This document shows positions 23,130 through 31,441 of a stretch of DNA of 64,000 nt, piece by piece; position 1 is the first letter of the stretch; each line of letters starts with the position of its first letter. The DNA comes from TMP-86 sp044226865. Its GTDB lineage: Bacteria; Pseudomonadota; Gammaproteobacteria; Steroidobacterales; Steroidobacteraceae. Made by a program: the position numbers and the translations under genes. The notes under the pieces were generated by a model. The model had not been told where the DNA came from, ran no database searches, and was given only the letters and a program-made list of their open reading frames with translations. The stretch lies in contig JBGAGE010000005.1 of the NCBI GenBank assembly GCA_044226865.1, forward strand, positions 62,001-126,000. Direction: 5' to 3'.

Positions 23130-23613
23130 TCTGGATTTCCTGCATGCTGTGCGCCCGCTGATCGAAGGCCGCCCACAATTCGCCGATGCTGCGGCCCGCG
23201 GTGGGATGGTGCACCTGCGGCGCCAGATCTGCCAGTGGTCCGAGCATGTACGGGCGCTTCAACAGATCGGGCCGCGGGAGCGTCGCGTCGGGGTAAACCC
23301 CGACCTGGTCGCCGTACAACAGGATGTCCAGATCCATGGAACGCGGCGCCCATTTGGCCGCGCCGCGCGGCCGGCCGCATAGCGTCTCGATGCGCCGCAG
23401 TTCGCTGATCACTTGCTCGAGCGTCAGCTCCGTATCGAAGCCCACCACCAGGTTGATGAAGTCATCACCCGCGAAGCCGACGGCGGCATTCTGATAGATG
23501 CGCGAGGAGCGCAGGCCGGGGAAGACGGTGCGAAGTTCGTTCAGCGCGCGCCGGATGTTCGAGCGCGCATCGACATTACTTCCCGCCGCGACGTACACGC
23601 CAGTCATCGGCAT
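23122..23613 (-). CDS. folK: 2-amino-4-hydroxy-6-hydroxymethyldihydropteridine pyrophosphokinase
   Basis: A 163-residue HPPK that pyrophosphorylates 6-hydroxymethyl-dihydropterin in folate synthesis. It opens VYVAAGSNVDARSNIRRAL, then SRIYQNAAVGFAGDDFINLVVGFDT, LSELRRIE-like SELRRIETLCGR, and the metal-binding signature APRSMDLDILLYGD followed by LPRPDLLKRPYMLGPLADLAP. Two in-frame ATGs (23613, 23607) are equally good. It overlaps the folB 3' end by 38 bases, so the two are translated together. Confidence 0.95.
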   Translation of the reverse strand: MPMTGVYVAAGSNVDARSNIRRALNELRTVFPGLRSSRIYQNAAVGFAGDDFINLVVGFDTELTLEQVISELRRIETLCGRPRGAAKWAPRSMDLDILLYGDQVGVYPDATLPRPDLLKRPYMLGPLADLAPQVHHPTAGRSIGELWAAFDQRAHSMQEIQID

Positions 23614-23965
23614 CCTTGGTAGTGCGCTCGATGATGATGCCCACGCTGCGCGAGCTGCGGATGGCGCCCGGCTTGTTGAGGGTGACCTTGATCCACTGCA
23701 CGCCGAACTCCTCGATCACCAGCATGGCGATGTGCTCGGCGAGTGTTTCAACCAGGTGAAAGCTGGAGGATTCGATGAACTCGAGCAGGCGCTTGGCGAT
23801 GCGCTTGTAGTTGAGCGTGTCCTCGATGGAATCGCTGAGCGCCGCACGGCGCACGTCGGCACTCATCTCCAGGTCGATGAGCACGGTCTGCTTGACCTGC
23901 CGCTCCCAATCGAAGATGCCGATGATGGCCTCGGTCTTGAGTTCTCTGAGATAGATCTTGTCCAT
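23576..23965 (-). CDS. folB: dihydroneopterin aldolase
   Basis: A 129-residue FolB catalysing retro-aldol cleavage of dihydroneopterin. Signature blocks are MDKIYLRELKTEAIIGIFDWERQ, QTVLIDLEMSADVRRAALSDSIEDTLNYKRIAKRLLEFIE, and SFHLVETLAEHIAMLVIEEFGVQWIKVTLNKPGAI, containing the tyrosine, glutamate and lysine of the active site. The ATG at 23965 is the family start; the open frame continues into tsaD but that extension is not protein-like. It lies 11 bases after the tsaD stop. Confidence 0.95.
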   Translation of the reverse strand: MDKIYLRELKTEAIIGIFDWERQVKQTVLIDLEMSADVRRAALSDSIEDTLNYKRIAKRLLEFIESSSFHLVETLAEHIAMLVIEEFGVQWIKVTLNKPGAIRSSRSVGIIIERTTKDADDWRVRRGGK

Positions 23966-23976
23966 GGACTGTATTG

Positions 23977-24996
23977 TCACCCGTTGCCTTGTGTGGCGGC
24001 GAGCTCCCAATGAGCACGCGCGCCGATACCCAGATCCACCGCCACGTCGCCTGCCTGCAGCCGATGGCAACCGGCGATCGCAATCATGGCGCCATTGTCG
24101 GTGCAAAACTCCAGGCGGGGGAAATACACGCGGGCACCCTCCCCGTCCGCCATGGCGGTGAGCGCCGACCGCAGGGGGCGATTGGCGGCTACTCCGCCGG
24201 CCGCCACCAGGCGCCGGTGTCCGGTGATGCGCAGCGCCCGCCGCGATTTCTCCACCAATGTATCCACCACGGCTGCTTCGAAGCCCCGCGCCAGGTCCGC
24301 CTTGGCTGCTTCCTCCAGTGCCTGGCCGCGCAGGGCGACCAGCGCGGCAGTCTTCAGGCCGCTGAAGCTGAAATCCAGGCCGGGCCTATCCAGCATGGGC
24401 CGCGGGAATTCGAATACCCCGTCCCGGCCGGTGGCCGCCAAGCGCGACAAGGGCGCACCGCCAGGGTAGGGCAAGCCCAAGAGCTTGGCGGTCTTGTCGA
24501 AAGCCTCGCCCGCGGCGTCATCCAACGATTCTCCCAGAATGCGGTAATGGCCAAAGGCGGCGACATCCACCAGCTGCGTGTGCCCCCCGGACACCAGCAA
24601 CGCAAGGAAGGGGAAGGCCGGCGGATCGGCTTCCAGGAGCGGCGCCAGCAAATGACCCTCCAGATGATGTACCGGGATGGCAGCGGCGCCCCAGGCATAC
24701 GCCAGGCTCCTGGCAAAGCCGGCGCCGACCAGCAGCGCACCGATCAGGCCGGGCCCGGCGGTATAGGCCACCCCGTCGATCTGGCCCGGCTGGGTGCCCG
24801 CAGCCTCGAGTGCCTCGCGCACCAGGGGCAGGAGGCGTTTCACATGGTCTCGGGATGCCAGCTCCGGCACCACCCCCCCATAGGCCTGATGCAGGCTGAC
24901 CTGGCTGTACAGGCGGTGCGATAAAAGGCCGGCGGCGCTGTCGTACACCGCCACGGCCGTCTCGTCACAGGAGGTTTCGATTCCCAATACCCGCAT
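23977..24996 (-). CDS. tsaD: tRNA N6-threonylcarbamoyladenosine synthase subunit TsaD
   Basis: A 339-residue ASKHA-fold protein that transfers threonylcarbamoyl to A37 of ANN-decoding tRNAs with TsaB and TsaE. It starts MRVLGIETSCDETAVAVYD, has the metal-binding HQAYGGVVPELASRDHVK and IPVHHLEGHLLAPLLE histidines, LLVSGGHTQLV, DFSFSGLKTA, VAAGGVAANRPLRSAL and FCTDNGAMIA. The ATG at 24996 is the family start; upstream in-frame codons are not conserved in type. Divergent from rpsU, the usual gammaproteobacterial arrangement, and first gene of a ten-gene minus-strand string. Confidence 0.97.
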   Translation of the reverse strand: MRVLGIETSCDETAVAVYDSAAGLLSHRLYSQVSLHQAYGGVVPELASRDHVKRLLPLVREALEAAGTQPGQIDGVAYTAGPGLIGALLVGAGFARSLAYAWGAAAIPVHHLEGHLLAPLLEADPPAFPFLALLVSGGHTQLVDVAAFGHYRILGESLDDAAGEAFDKTAKLLGLPYPGGAPLSRLAATGRDGVFEFPRPMLDRPGLDFSFSGLKTAALVALRGQALEEAAKADLARGFEAAVVDTLVEKSRRALRITGHRRLVAAGGVAANRPLRSALTAMADGEGARVYFPRLEFCTDNGAMIAIAGCHRLQAGDVAVDLGIGARAHWELAATQGNG

Positions 24997-25054
24997 ATCC
25001 ACCCTTGTCGTCGGGGCCTCGCCAGCCCCCAAACGCGCCATTTGCGCGCTCATT

Positions 25055-25083
25055 TTGCCTTTTCAGGGGCCGGCATTTAGAAT
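25055..25083 (+). promoter_or_regulatory. probable sigma-70 promoter for rpsU
   Basis: TTGCCT at 25055-25060 and TAGAAT at 25078-25083 are separated by 17 bases and lie 56 bases before the rpsU ATG, the expected place for the main promoter of the rpsU-dnaG operon. Confidence 0.6.
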
Positions 25084-25138
25084 GCGCGGCCCGGTTGCCG
25101 CTTTTGATGCGGTGTTGGCTAACTTTTAGAGGTCTTGA

Positions 25139-25372
25139 ATGCCCAGCGTTCGTGTTCGCGAGAACGAATATTTTGACGCCGCGTTGCGTCGGTTCAAACG
25201 TGCCTGCGAAAAGGCGGGAATCCTGACCGAACTTCGCCGCCGCGAATTCTACGAGAAGCCCACCCAGGAACGTAAGCGCAAGAAGGCTGCCGCCGTCAAA
25301 CGCCACCTGAAGCGCATTTCGCGCGACGGTTCGCGCGGCACCGGCGCCCCGGCCGCTGCCCCGCGCACCTAA
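25139..25372 (+). CDS. rpsU: 30S ribosomal protein S21
   Basis: A 77-residue basic ribosomal protein: MPSVRVRENEYFDAALRRF, KRACEKAGILTELRRREFYEKPTQERKRKKAAAVKRHLKR. The core matches S21 throughout; a Gly/Ala/Pro-rich C-terminal extension of roughly 15 residues (SRDGSRGTGAPAAAPRT) is beyond the usual E. coli end. First gene of the macromolecular synthesis operon, 8 bases before the GatB/YqeY gene. Confidence 0.97.
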   Translation: MPSVRVRENEYFDAALRRFKRACEKAGILTELRRREFYEKPTQERKRKKAAAVKRHLKRISRDGSRGTGAPAAAPRT

Positions 25373-25380
25373 GAGAGCCG

Positions 25381-25827
25381 ATGTCGCTCAAAGAGCGAAT
25401 TACCGATGACATGAAGGCGGCGATGCGCTCCGGCGAAAAGGAGCGCCTCGGCGCCATTCGTATGATCACGGCCGCCATCAAGCAGCGTGAAGTCGACGAG
25501 CGCATCGCGCTCGACGATGCGCAAGTCCTCTCGGTCATCGAAAAGATGATCAAGCAGCGCAAAGAGTCCCTGGCGCAGTTCCAGTCGGGCAACCGTCCCG
25601 ACCTGGCCGAGAAGGAAAGCGCCGAAATCGCCTTGCTGCAGGGCTACCTGCCCGCGCAACTGAGCGATGCCGAGCTCGATCAGATGATTGCCGAGGCCAT
25701 CACCGCCACCGGCGCCGCCAGCGTCAAGGACATGGGCAAGGTGATGGGCATCATCAAGACCAAGGCCGCCGGGCGCGCCGACATGGGCGCGGTGGGCGCC
25801 AAGATCAAAGCCAAGCTCGGTTCCTGA
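25381..25827 (+). CDS. GatB/YqeY domain protein
   Basis: A 148-residue helical protein of the YqeY family, related to the tail domain of the GatB amidotransferase subunit. It starts MSLKERITDDMKAAMRSGEKERLGAIRMI, with QREVDERIALDD, and ends with the family block AEAITATGAASVKDMGKVMGIIKTKAAGRADMGAVGAKIKAKL. Commonly located between rpsU and dnaG, as here; its function in isolation is not settled. Confidence 0.93.
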   Translation: MSLKERITDDMKAAMRSGEKERLGAIRMITAAIKQREVDERIALDDAQVLSVIEKMIKQRKESLAQFQSGNRPDLAEKESAEIALLQGYLPAQLSDAELDQMIAEAITATGAASVKDMGKVMGIIKTKAAGRADMGAVGAKIKAKLGS

Positions 25828-25841
25828 CAGGCAGGCCGTCC

Positions 25842-27653
25842 GTGGCCGGCCGCATTCCGCAAAGCTTCATCGATGAGCTGATCGCTCGCGCCGACATCGT
25901 CGAGGTCATCGGCGCGCGCGTTTCCTTGAAGAAATCAGGCCGGGAATTCAAGGCCTGCTGCCCATTCCACAATGAGAAGACCCCCTCTTTCTGGGTGAGC
26001 CCCGACAAGCAGTTCTATCACTGCTTCGGCTGCGGCGCGCACGGCACCGTGGTGGGCTTTCTCATGCAGTACGAGAAGCTGAGCTTCGTCGAGGCGGTGG
26101 AGGACCTGGCGCAGCGCGCCGGGCTGGAATTGCCGCGCGAGGCGCGCGATTCGCGTGATGCCACGGCCGGCGGCGCCGACCTGCACCAGGTTCTGACGCA
26201 GGCCGCCGAGTTCTTCGCCCAGAATCTCGCCGACAGTGAGCGGGCCCGGAACTACGCCGCCAAGCGTGGCATCGAGCCCTACACGGCCAAGAAATTCATG
26301 CTGGGCTACGCCACCGATTCCTGGAATGCGCTGCTCAACCGCTTCGGCCAGCACCCGCAAGACCGCCAGCGGTTGCTGCAAACCGGCCTCATCATCGAAC
26401 GCGAGCGCAAGCCACATGAACGCGAGCCGGGCCACTACGACCGCTTTCGCGACAGGCTGATGTTCCCCATCCGCGATTCGCGCGGCCGCGTGATCGGCTT
26501 CGGCGGCCGCGTGCTCGACCAGGGCGAGCCCAAGTACCTGAACTCACCCGAAACACCGCTGTTTCACAAGGGCCGCGAGCTCTACGGCCTGTACGAGGCC
26601 AAGCAGGCGCGCACCGACTTCAAGCGCCTGATGATCGTCGAGGGATACATGGACGTGGTGCGGCTGCACCAGGCCGGCATCACCTATGCCGTGGCCACGC
26701 TCGGCACGGCCACGACGCAAGAGCATTTGAACAAGATATTCAGGCTCACCAGCGAAGTGGTGTTCTGTTTCGATGGCGATCGCGCCGGACGGCAGGCCGC
26801 ATGGCGGGCATTGGAAAACGCCCTGCCGCTGGCCCGCGATGGCCGCGAGCTGCGATTCCTGTTCCTGCCAGAGGGCCAGGACCCTGACAGCCTGGTCGGC
26901 GCCGAAGGCCAGGAAGCCTTCGAATCGCGCTTCGCGCATGCCCTGCCCATGTCCGAATACCTGGTGCAGCAGCTCATTGCGCAGACCGATCTGTCGAGCG
27001 CGGACGGCCGCGCCAAGCTCGCGGCTTTGGCGAAGCCGCTGTTTGCGCGCCTGCCCGAAGGCGTGCTCAAGGAGTTGATCGTCGACCAGCTGGCCGCGGA
27101 AATCCGCATGCCGGCCGGAAAGCTTCGACAACTCCTGCAGGCCGGCGCGCCGCCGGCGCGGGAGGCGGCTGGTGCGCACAGGGATGACGAATCCCACGTG
27201 CGGCCGCGGCAGCGAATGAGCACCGGGCGCCGCAATATGTTAAGTCAAGCCATCAGCCTGGTGCTGCACCACCCCGAAGCCGCCCGCGCCATCAAGGATC
27301 CGGGCGCGCTCGCCAGTCTGGATAGGCCGGGCATCCCCGTGCTGCAGCAACTGATCGAACAGGCCCAGTCCGCCCATTCGCCGACCACGGCGACGCTGCT
27401 GGAGCGCTGGCGCGATCAGCCCGAATACGAGCGCCTGGCGGAAATCGCCATCGAAGCCTCCCCGGTTCCCGACGCCGACGCCGCCGCACGCGAGCTCAAA
27501 ATGGCTGTCCAAAAGCTCACGGAGACCCTGGGACCTGGCCGCAGGATGAACGAGTTGCTGCGAAAGGCCGAGGAAACAGGGTTGAATTCCGAGGAAAAGG
27601 CCGAATTAAGCTCTCTTCTGAAATCGCGGACTCCGGCCTCCTCAGGCCGCTGA
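25842..27653 (+). CDS. dnaG: DNA primase
   Basis: A 603-residue primase that makes RNA primers at the replication fork. The N-terminal zinc-binding domain has CCPFHNEKTPSFWVSPDKQFYHCFGCGAHG (residues 38-67). The catalytic core carries RDRLMFPIRDSRGRVIGFGGR, the TOPRIM glutamate in LMIVEGYMDVVRLHQAG, and FDGDRAGRQAAWRALEN. The remaining 200 residues form the helicase-binding domain. Starts with GTG at 25842, giving VAGRIPQSFIDELIARADIVEVI, the conserved N-terminus; no better ATG exists. 14 bases separate it from the preceding gene. Confidence 0.97.
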   Translation: MAGRIPQSFIDELIARADIVEVIGARVSLKKSGREFKACCPFHNEKTPSFWVSPDKQFYHCFGCGAHGTVVGFLMQYEKLSFVEAVEDLAQRAGLELPREARDSRDATAGGADLHQVLTQAAEFFAQNLADSERARNYAAKRGIEPYTAKKFMLGYATDSWNALLNRFGQHPQDRQRLLQTGLIIERERKPHEREPGHYDRFRDRLMFPIRDSRGRVIGFGGRVLDQGEPKYLNSPETPLFHKGRELYGLYEAKQARTDFKRLMIVEGYMDVVRLHQAGITYAVATLGTATTQEHLNKIFRLTSEVVFCFDGDRAGRQAAWRALENALPLARDGRELRFLFLPEGQDPDSLVGAEGQEAFESRFAHALPMSEYLVQQLIAQTDLSSADGRAKLAALAKPLFARLPEGVLKELIVDQLAAEIRMPAGKLRQLLQAGAPPAREAAGAHRDDESHVRPRQRMSTGRRNMLSQAISLVLHHPEAARAIKDPGALASLDRPGIPVLQQLIEQAQSAHSPTTATLLERWRDQPEYERLAEIAIEASPVPDADAAARELKMAVQKLTETLGPGRRMNELLRKAEETGLNSEEKAELSSLLKSRTPASSGR

Positions 27654-27704
27654 AGTCCGCCCAGCCGGGCCGGTAAAAACTGGCTAGCGGCTGGCGCCCA
27701 ACTG

Positions 27705-27710
27705 TATACT
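27705..27710 (+). promoter_or_regulatory. possible -10 element upstream of rpoD
   Basis: TATACT lies 48 bases before the rpoD start in the only sizeable gap of the operon. No good -35 was found, so this may be a weak internal promoter. Confidence 0.3.
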
Positions 27711-27758
27711 TGCCGGCTACGTTTTCCACCCTCAAACCGACATTGCGAGGCGTTCCCT

Positions 27759-29642
27759 TTGACCAAAAAAGCGTCTAACAACACCGCGACGCAGATTGCG
27801 GACGAACGTCAATCGCAGTTGAAGCTCCTGATTGCCCGCGGCAAAGAGCAGGGCTATCTCACGTACGTCGAAGTCAACGATCACCTGCCCAGCGAGATCG
27901 TCGATCCCGAGCAGATCGAAGACATCGTCAACATGATCAACGACATGGGCATCCCGGTGTACGAGAAGGCGCCGGATACCGAATCGTTGCTGATGACCGA
28001 TGCCACGGCCGCCCCCGATGAAGAAGCGGTGGAAGAAGCCACCGCGGCGCTGGCCAATCTCGATGCCGAGTTCGGCCGTACCACCGATCCCGTGCGCATG
28101 TACATGCGCGAGATGGGCACGGTGGAACTGCTCACGCGTGAAGGCGAAATCCGCATCGCCAAGCGCATCGAGGAAGGCCTCGAGGCCGTGAAGGTTTCGC
28201 TCGCGAACTATCCCGGTACCTACGACCTGCTGCTGCGGCACTACGAAACCTTCAAGGCCGGGCAGATGCGCCTGGTCGACATCATCGTCGGCTTCATTGA
28301 TCCGAATGCGCCGGATGAGATCGCGCAGCCGCAGAATCCCAAGCTGATGGCCCTGGAGCGCGAGCTCTCCGCCAACGACAACGACGATGCCGAAGACGCG
28401 GACGAAGCCGAGGAAGCCGTCGATACCGGCCCGGATCCAGAGGAAGCCGCCAAGCGCTTCACCGCCATCGCCAAGATCCATCACCAGGTGATCGCCGCGC
28501 TGGAGAAGCTGGGGTCGAAGGATCCCAAGACGATCAAGCTGCGCAAGAAGCTGTGCGGCGAGTTGATGGAACTGAAGCTCTCACCGAAGATGTTCGATCA
28601 GCTGATCGACAACCTGCGCCAGCATGTGGCCGAAGTGCGCCTGCTCGAGAAGGAAATCATGTTCCTGTGCGTGAAGCAGGCCGGCATGCCGCGCAAGGAT
28701 TTCATCTCCTCGTTCCCGAAGAACGAGACCAGCACGCGCTGGCTCGACAAGCACATCAAGGCGAAGAAGCGCTACTCTGCCGCACTGGCCAAATTCAAGG
28801 ACGAGATCGAGCGCCGCCAGAAAAAACTGAAGGACATGGAAACCATCTTCCACATCCTGATCAGCGACATCAAGGACATCAACCGCGAGGTCTCCATCGG
28901 CGAGGCCAAGGCGCGCCGCGCGAAGAAGGAAATGGTCGAGGCCAACCTGCGCCTCGTGATTTCCATCGCCAAGAAGTACACCAACCGCGGCCTGCAGTTC
29001 CTGGATCTGATCCAGGAGGGCAACATCGGCCTCATGAAGGCGGTGGACAAGTTCGAATACCGCCGCGGCTACAAGTTCTCCACCTACGCGACCTGGTGGA
29101 TCCGCCAGGCCATTACGCGTTCCATCGCCGACCAGGCGCGCACCATCCGCATTCCGGTGCACATGATCGAGACCATCAACAAGCTGAACCGCATCTCGCG
29201 GCAGATGCTGCAGGAGATGGGCCGCGAGCCGACGCCGGAAGAACTGGCCGTGCGCATGGAAATGCCCGAGGACAAGGTGCGTAAAGTCCTGAAGATCGCC
29301 AAGGAGCCCATCTCGATGGAGACTCCCATCGGCGATGACGAGGATTCACACCTGGGGGATTTCATCGAGGACACCACGGTCTCCTCGCCGATCGAATCCG
29401 CCACCACCGAATCGCTGCGCGAGACCACGCATTCGGTGCTGGCGCAGCTCACGCCGCGCGAGGCCAAGGTGCTGCGCATGCGGTTCGGGATCGACATGAA
29501 TACCGATCACACGCTGGAAGAGGTTGGTAAGCAGTTCGACGTTACCCGCGAGCGCATTCGGCAGATCGAGGCGAAGGCTCTTCGCAAGCTGCGGCATCCT
29601 TCTCGGTCGGAGCAGCTTCGGTCGTTCTTGATGGACGACTGA
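27759..29642 (+). CDS. rpoD: primary sigma factor RpoD (sigma-70)
   Basis: A 627-residue primary sigma factor. Region 1.1 covers about residues 15-85 (QLKLLIARGKEQGYLTYVEV), region 1.2 is VRMYMREMGTVELLTREGEIRIAKRIEEG, and a long acidic non-conserved insert (NDNDDAEDADEAEEAVD) follows. Regions 2.1-2.4 run from NLRLVISIAKKYTNRGLQF through YKFSTYATWWIRQAITRSIADQ; region 3 has IPVHMIETINKLNR; region 4.2 is DVTRERIRQIEAKALRKLRHPSRSEQLRSFL. It starts with TTG at 27759, giving TKKASNN; GAGG lies upstream and no ATG occurs before the conserved region. Downstream is a repeat-bounded element rather than a clear terminator. Confidence 0.97.
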   Translation: MTKKASNNTATQIADERQSQLKLLIARGKEQGYLTYVEVNDHLPSEIVDPEQIEDIVNMINDMGIPVYEKAPDTESLLMTDATAAPDEEAVEEATAALANLDAEFGRTTDPVRMYMREMGTVELLTREGEIRIAKRIEEGLEAVKVSLANYPGTYDLLLRHYETFKAGQMRLVDIIVGFIDPNAPDEIAQPQNPKLMALERELSANDNDDAEDADEAEEAVDTGPDPEEAAKRFTAIAKIHHQVIAALEKLGSKDPKTIKLRKKLCGELMELKLSPKMFDQLIDNLRQHVAEVRLLEKEIMFLCVKQAGMPRKDFISSFPKNETSTRWLDKHIKAKKRYSAALAKFKDEIERRQKKLKDMETIFHILISDIKDINREVSIGEAKARRAKKEMVEANLRLVISIAKKYTNRGLQFLDLIQEGNIGLMKAVDKFEYRRGYKFSTYATWWIRQAITRSIADQARTIRIPVHMIETINKLNRISRQMLQEMGREPTPEELAVRMEMPEDKVRKVLKIAKEPISMETPIGDDEDSHLGDFIEDTTVSSPIESATTESLRETTHSVLAQLTPREAKVLRMRFGIDMNTDHTLEEVGKQFDVTRERIRQIEAKALRKLRHPSRSEQLRSFLMDD

Positions 29643-30249
29643 AGAGCGTTTGCGGGTTTGGGTGGCCGATCGGGGGGAATTTAAACTCCGCGTCGGTTGC
29701 CCGGTCCCTGCAATGACACCTGCTCTTGAATGCCCGGCGCTTCCTGCCATGGGCCGGATTGCCACTGATCCCTGACGTTCTGACTTCGATCTTGCGGCAA
29801 CGTTGACTTTGCGCCGCGCCTGCACGTCTTCGATTGTGCCGGGCAACCGACCCGGAGTTTAGAATTCCCCCCGCCGGTCAACTCGTCCGCGAAGGCCTCC
29901 GCCTACATCAAGAAGGTCCGGGCGCTTCGCGTGAGGTGCTGCAGGCGGCGCGAGGCTTGGAGGCCTCATCTTCACTGCGCTGAGTTTGGGGTGCGATCAA
30001 CGATGCCGGACTCTGCAGACTTTCACTCTCGTACGTCTCTTCGCGTTCGTCGTTCTGTGCAGTAACGACTAACAACGTCTGATACCGGGGCGGGGGAGAA
30101 AATGTTTGGGCCGGGGGCAGCATCACAATCGAAAGACGATCAGGCGCGGGTGAAATCCTCAGGCGCGGCCTATCGAAGCCAAGCGGCACGATGGGCAGGA
30201 ACCTATATCCATGGCAGGAAGCGCCGGGCCGTGAACGCAAGGGCTCCGA
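29643..30249. other. 607-base region after rpoD without a convincing gene
   Basis: Short frames occur on both strands but none has a good ribosome binding site or recognisable protein sequence. The first third is the inverted-repeat-bounded element 29671-29873. I looked for a tRNA, which often follows rpoD, and found none. Confidence 0.5.
29671..29873. repeat. 203-base MITE-like element with 35-base inverted ends
   Basis: The left end (29671-29704) and right end (29839-29873) are near-perfect reverse complements: both share GGGGGGAATT, then TAAACTCCG, GTCGGTTGCCCGG. They differ by one inserted base and one or two substitutions. The roughly 134-base interior has no transposase. No clear target duplication was visible. 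This could be a non-autonomous transposable element, an intergenic repeat family or a large RNA fold. Confidence 0.6.
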
Positions 30250-30906
30250 TCAGGCAGCTGCCCCCGGCCCAGGCATTTCGTCCACCGACCCGGCTACGAG
30301 CCGCCGAATAGCCGAGTCCTGCCAGGCAGCAAACAGCAGCATCGCAATAGATGAACCAGCGAGCGCAAAAGCCATGTCGGATTGAGTATCCCAAACATCG
30401 CCTTGCGTGCCCAAGAACTCATCAGCCCCCTGCCCCATGATCACGGCGGACTGCCATTCGATCAGCTCGTAGGTGGAGCTGATGAACATGGCCACGCAAA
30501 CGCACAGGAATTTTTGAATGCCGCGCCCCGCGACCCAGGCCTTGCGGATGAACAACTCGCGTGCGATCAGCGCCGGCACGAAGCCTTGCAGGAAATGGCC
30601 GAGCTTGTCGTAGGGATTTCGGTACAGGTCGAAGGCGTGCTGTACCCAGAAGCCCGCCGGAACCCGCGCGTAGGTATAGATGCCGCCGACGATCAGCACC
30701 ACACAGTGCAGGAAGATCAATGTGTAGAGGAAATTCGTCAGGGGAAATCGCCGGTACGTGAACACCAGCAGCGGCAGCGCCACCATGACCGGCAGCGTCT
30801 CCATGACCCAAGTGAGGCGGTCGAAGGGCGCGATGCCGGAGGCGATGAGAAGCACCACCAGCATCGCGGCCAGCATCGCCCCGTAGCGATCCGCCGGGCG
30901 GTTCAT
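30250..30906 (-). CDS. YjdF-family (DUF2238) membrane protein
   Basis: A 218-residue protein with about six membrane helices: YGAMLAAMLVVLLIASGIAPF, TLPVMVALPLLVFTYRRFPL, FLYTLIFLHCVVLIVGGIYTY, then YDKLGHFLQGFVPALIARELFIRK, CVAMFISSTYELIEWQSAVIMG and GDVWDTQSDMAFALAGSSIAMLLF. The conserved charged motifs DKLGHF, ELIEW and DVWDTQSDM are the DUF2238/YjdF fingerprint. Function unknown. It begins 10 bases after the OsmC gene stop. Confidence 0.85.
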   Translation of the reverse strand: MNRPADRYGAMLAAMLVVLLIASGIAPFDRLTWVMETLPVMVALPLLVFTYRRFPLTNFLYTLIFLHCVVLIVGGIYTYARVPAGFWVQHAFDLYRNPYDKLGHFLQGFVPALIARELFIRKAWVAGRGIQKFLCVCVAMFISSTYELIEWQSAVIMGQGADEFLGTQGDVWDTQSDMAFALAGSSIAMLLFAAWQDSAIRRLVAGSVDEMPGPGAAA

Positions 30907-30916
30907 CGGCGGGCGT

Positions 30917-31351
30917 CTAGCCCGTGACGACGCTGGCTTCCAGGTGCCGCTCGGCGTTCAACGAATTGGCGATCAGGCAGATCTGCTCGGCCTTCTCGAG
31001 CAGCTTCTTGGCGCGCTCGGAGTCCGCGCCGGCCGGGACATGCAGCGTGGCGCGGGTGACGAAGTGCGTGAAACGCATCTTTCCTTCGACCTTGTCGAGG
31101 GTTCCTTCGGTGCTCGACTCCAGCGAAGCCCATTGAAACTTCGAGGCCGCCGCGATGGCCTTGAACCCCAATACGAAGCAATCATTCACTGCGGCGGTGA
31201 GCAGCGTCTCCGGCGACCAGAGGTTGCCAGGACCATCGAATTCCTTGGGCGGCGCCGACGACAGCCCCGCGAGACCCTCAGAACCCAATGCGACGGCGCC
31301 GCCGGGGTCGGTGCTGGATGTGACGGTGTAACGGTGCGGGAATGCGTGCAT
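30917..31351 (-). CDS. OsmC/Ohr-family protein
   Basis: A 144-residue thiol peroxidase-like protein, likely acting on organic hydroperoxides. Features: WSPETLLTAAVNDCFVLGFKAIAA carrying the first cysteine in place of the usual SCF/ACF, and KAEQICLIANSLNA carrying the second reactive cysteine. The intervening strands (LESSTEGTLDKVEGKMRFTHFVTRATLHVPAG) fit. Probably transcribed with the YjdF-family gene downstream. Confidence 0.9.
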   Translation of the reverse strand: MHAFPHRYTVTSSTDPGGAVALGSEGLAGLSSAPPKEFDGPGNLWSPETLLTAAVNDCFVLGFKAIAAASKFQWASLESSTEGTLDKVEGKMRFTHFVTRATLHVPAGADSERAKKLLEKAEQICLIANSLNAERHLEASVVTG

Positions 31352-31441
31352 GGGCGTCTCCTTGAAAGATGAACTGGTATATGTGCCTAGTATGACGCAT
31401 TGCGCCGCAGCTCACCGCCAGGGGCCAACCGGCGCGGACCG

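Noticed and set aside
29908..30240. A 110-codon frame between rpoD and the YjdF-family gene
   Set aside because: Composition is not protein-like and no Shine-Dalgarno sequence precedes it.
29643..30249. A tRNA gene after rpoD
   Set aside because: No T-loop or acceptor-stem pattern could be found; the visible inverted repeats are too long and of the wrong spacing.
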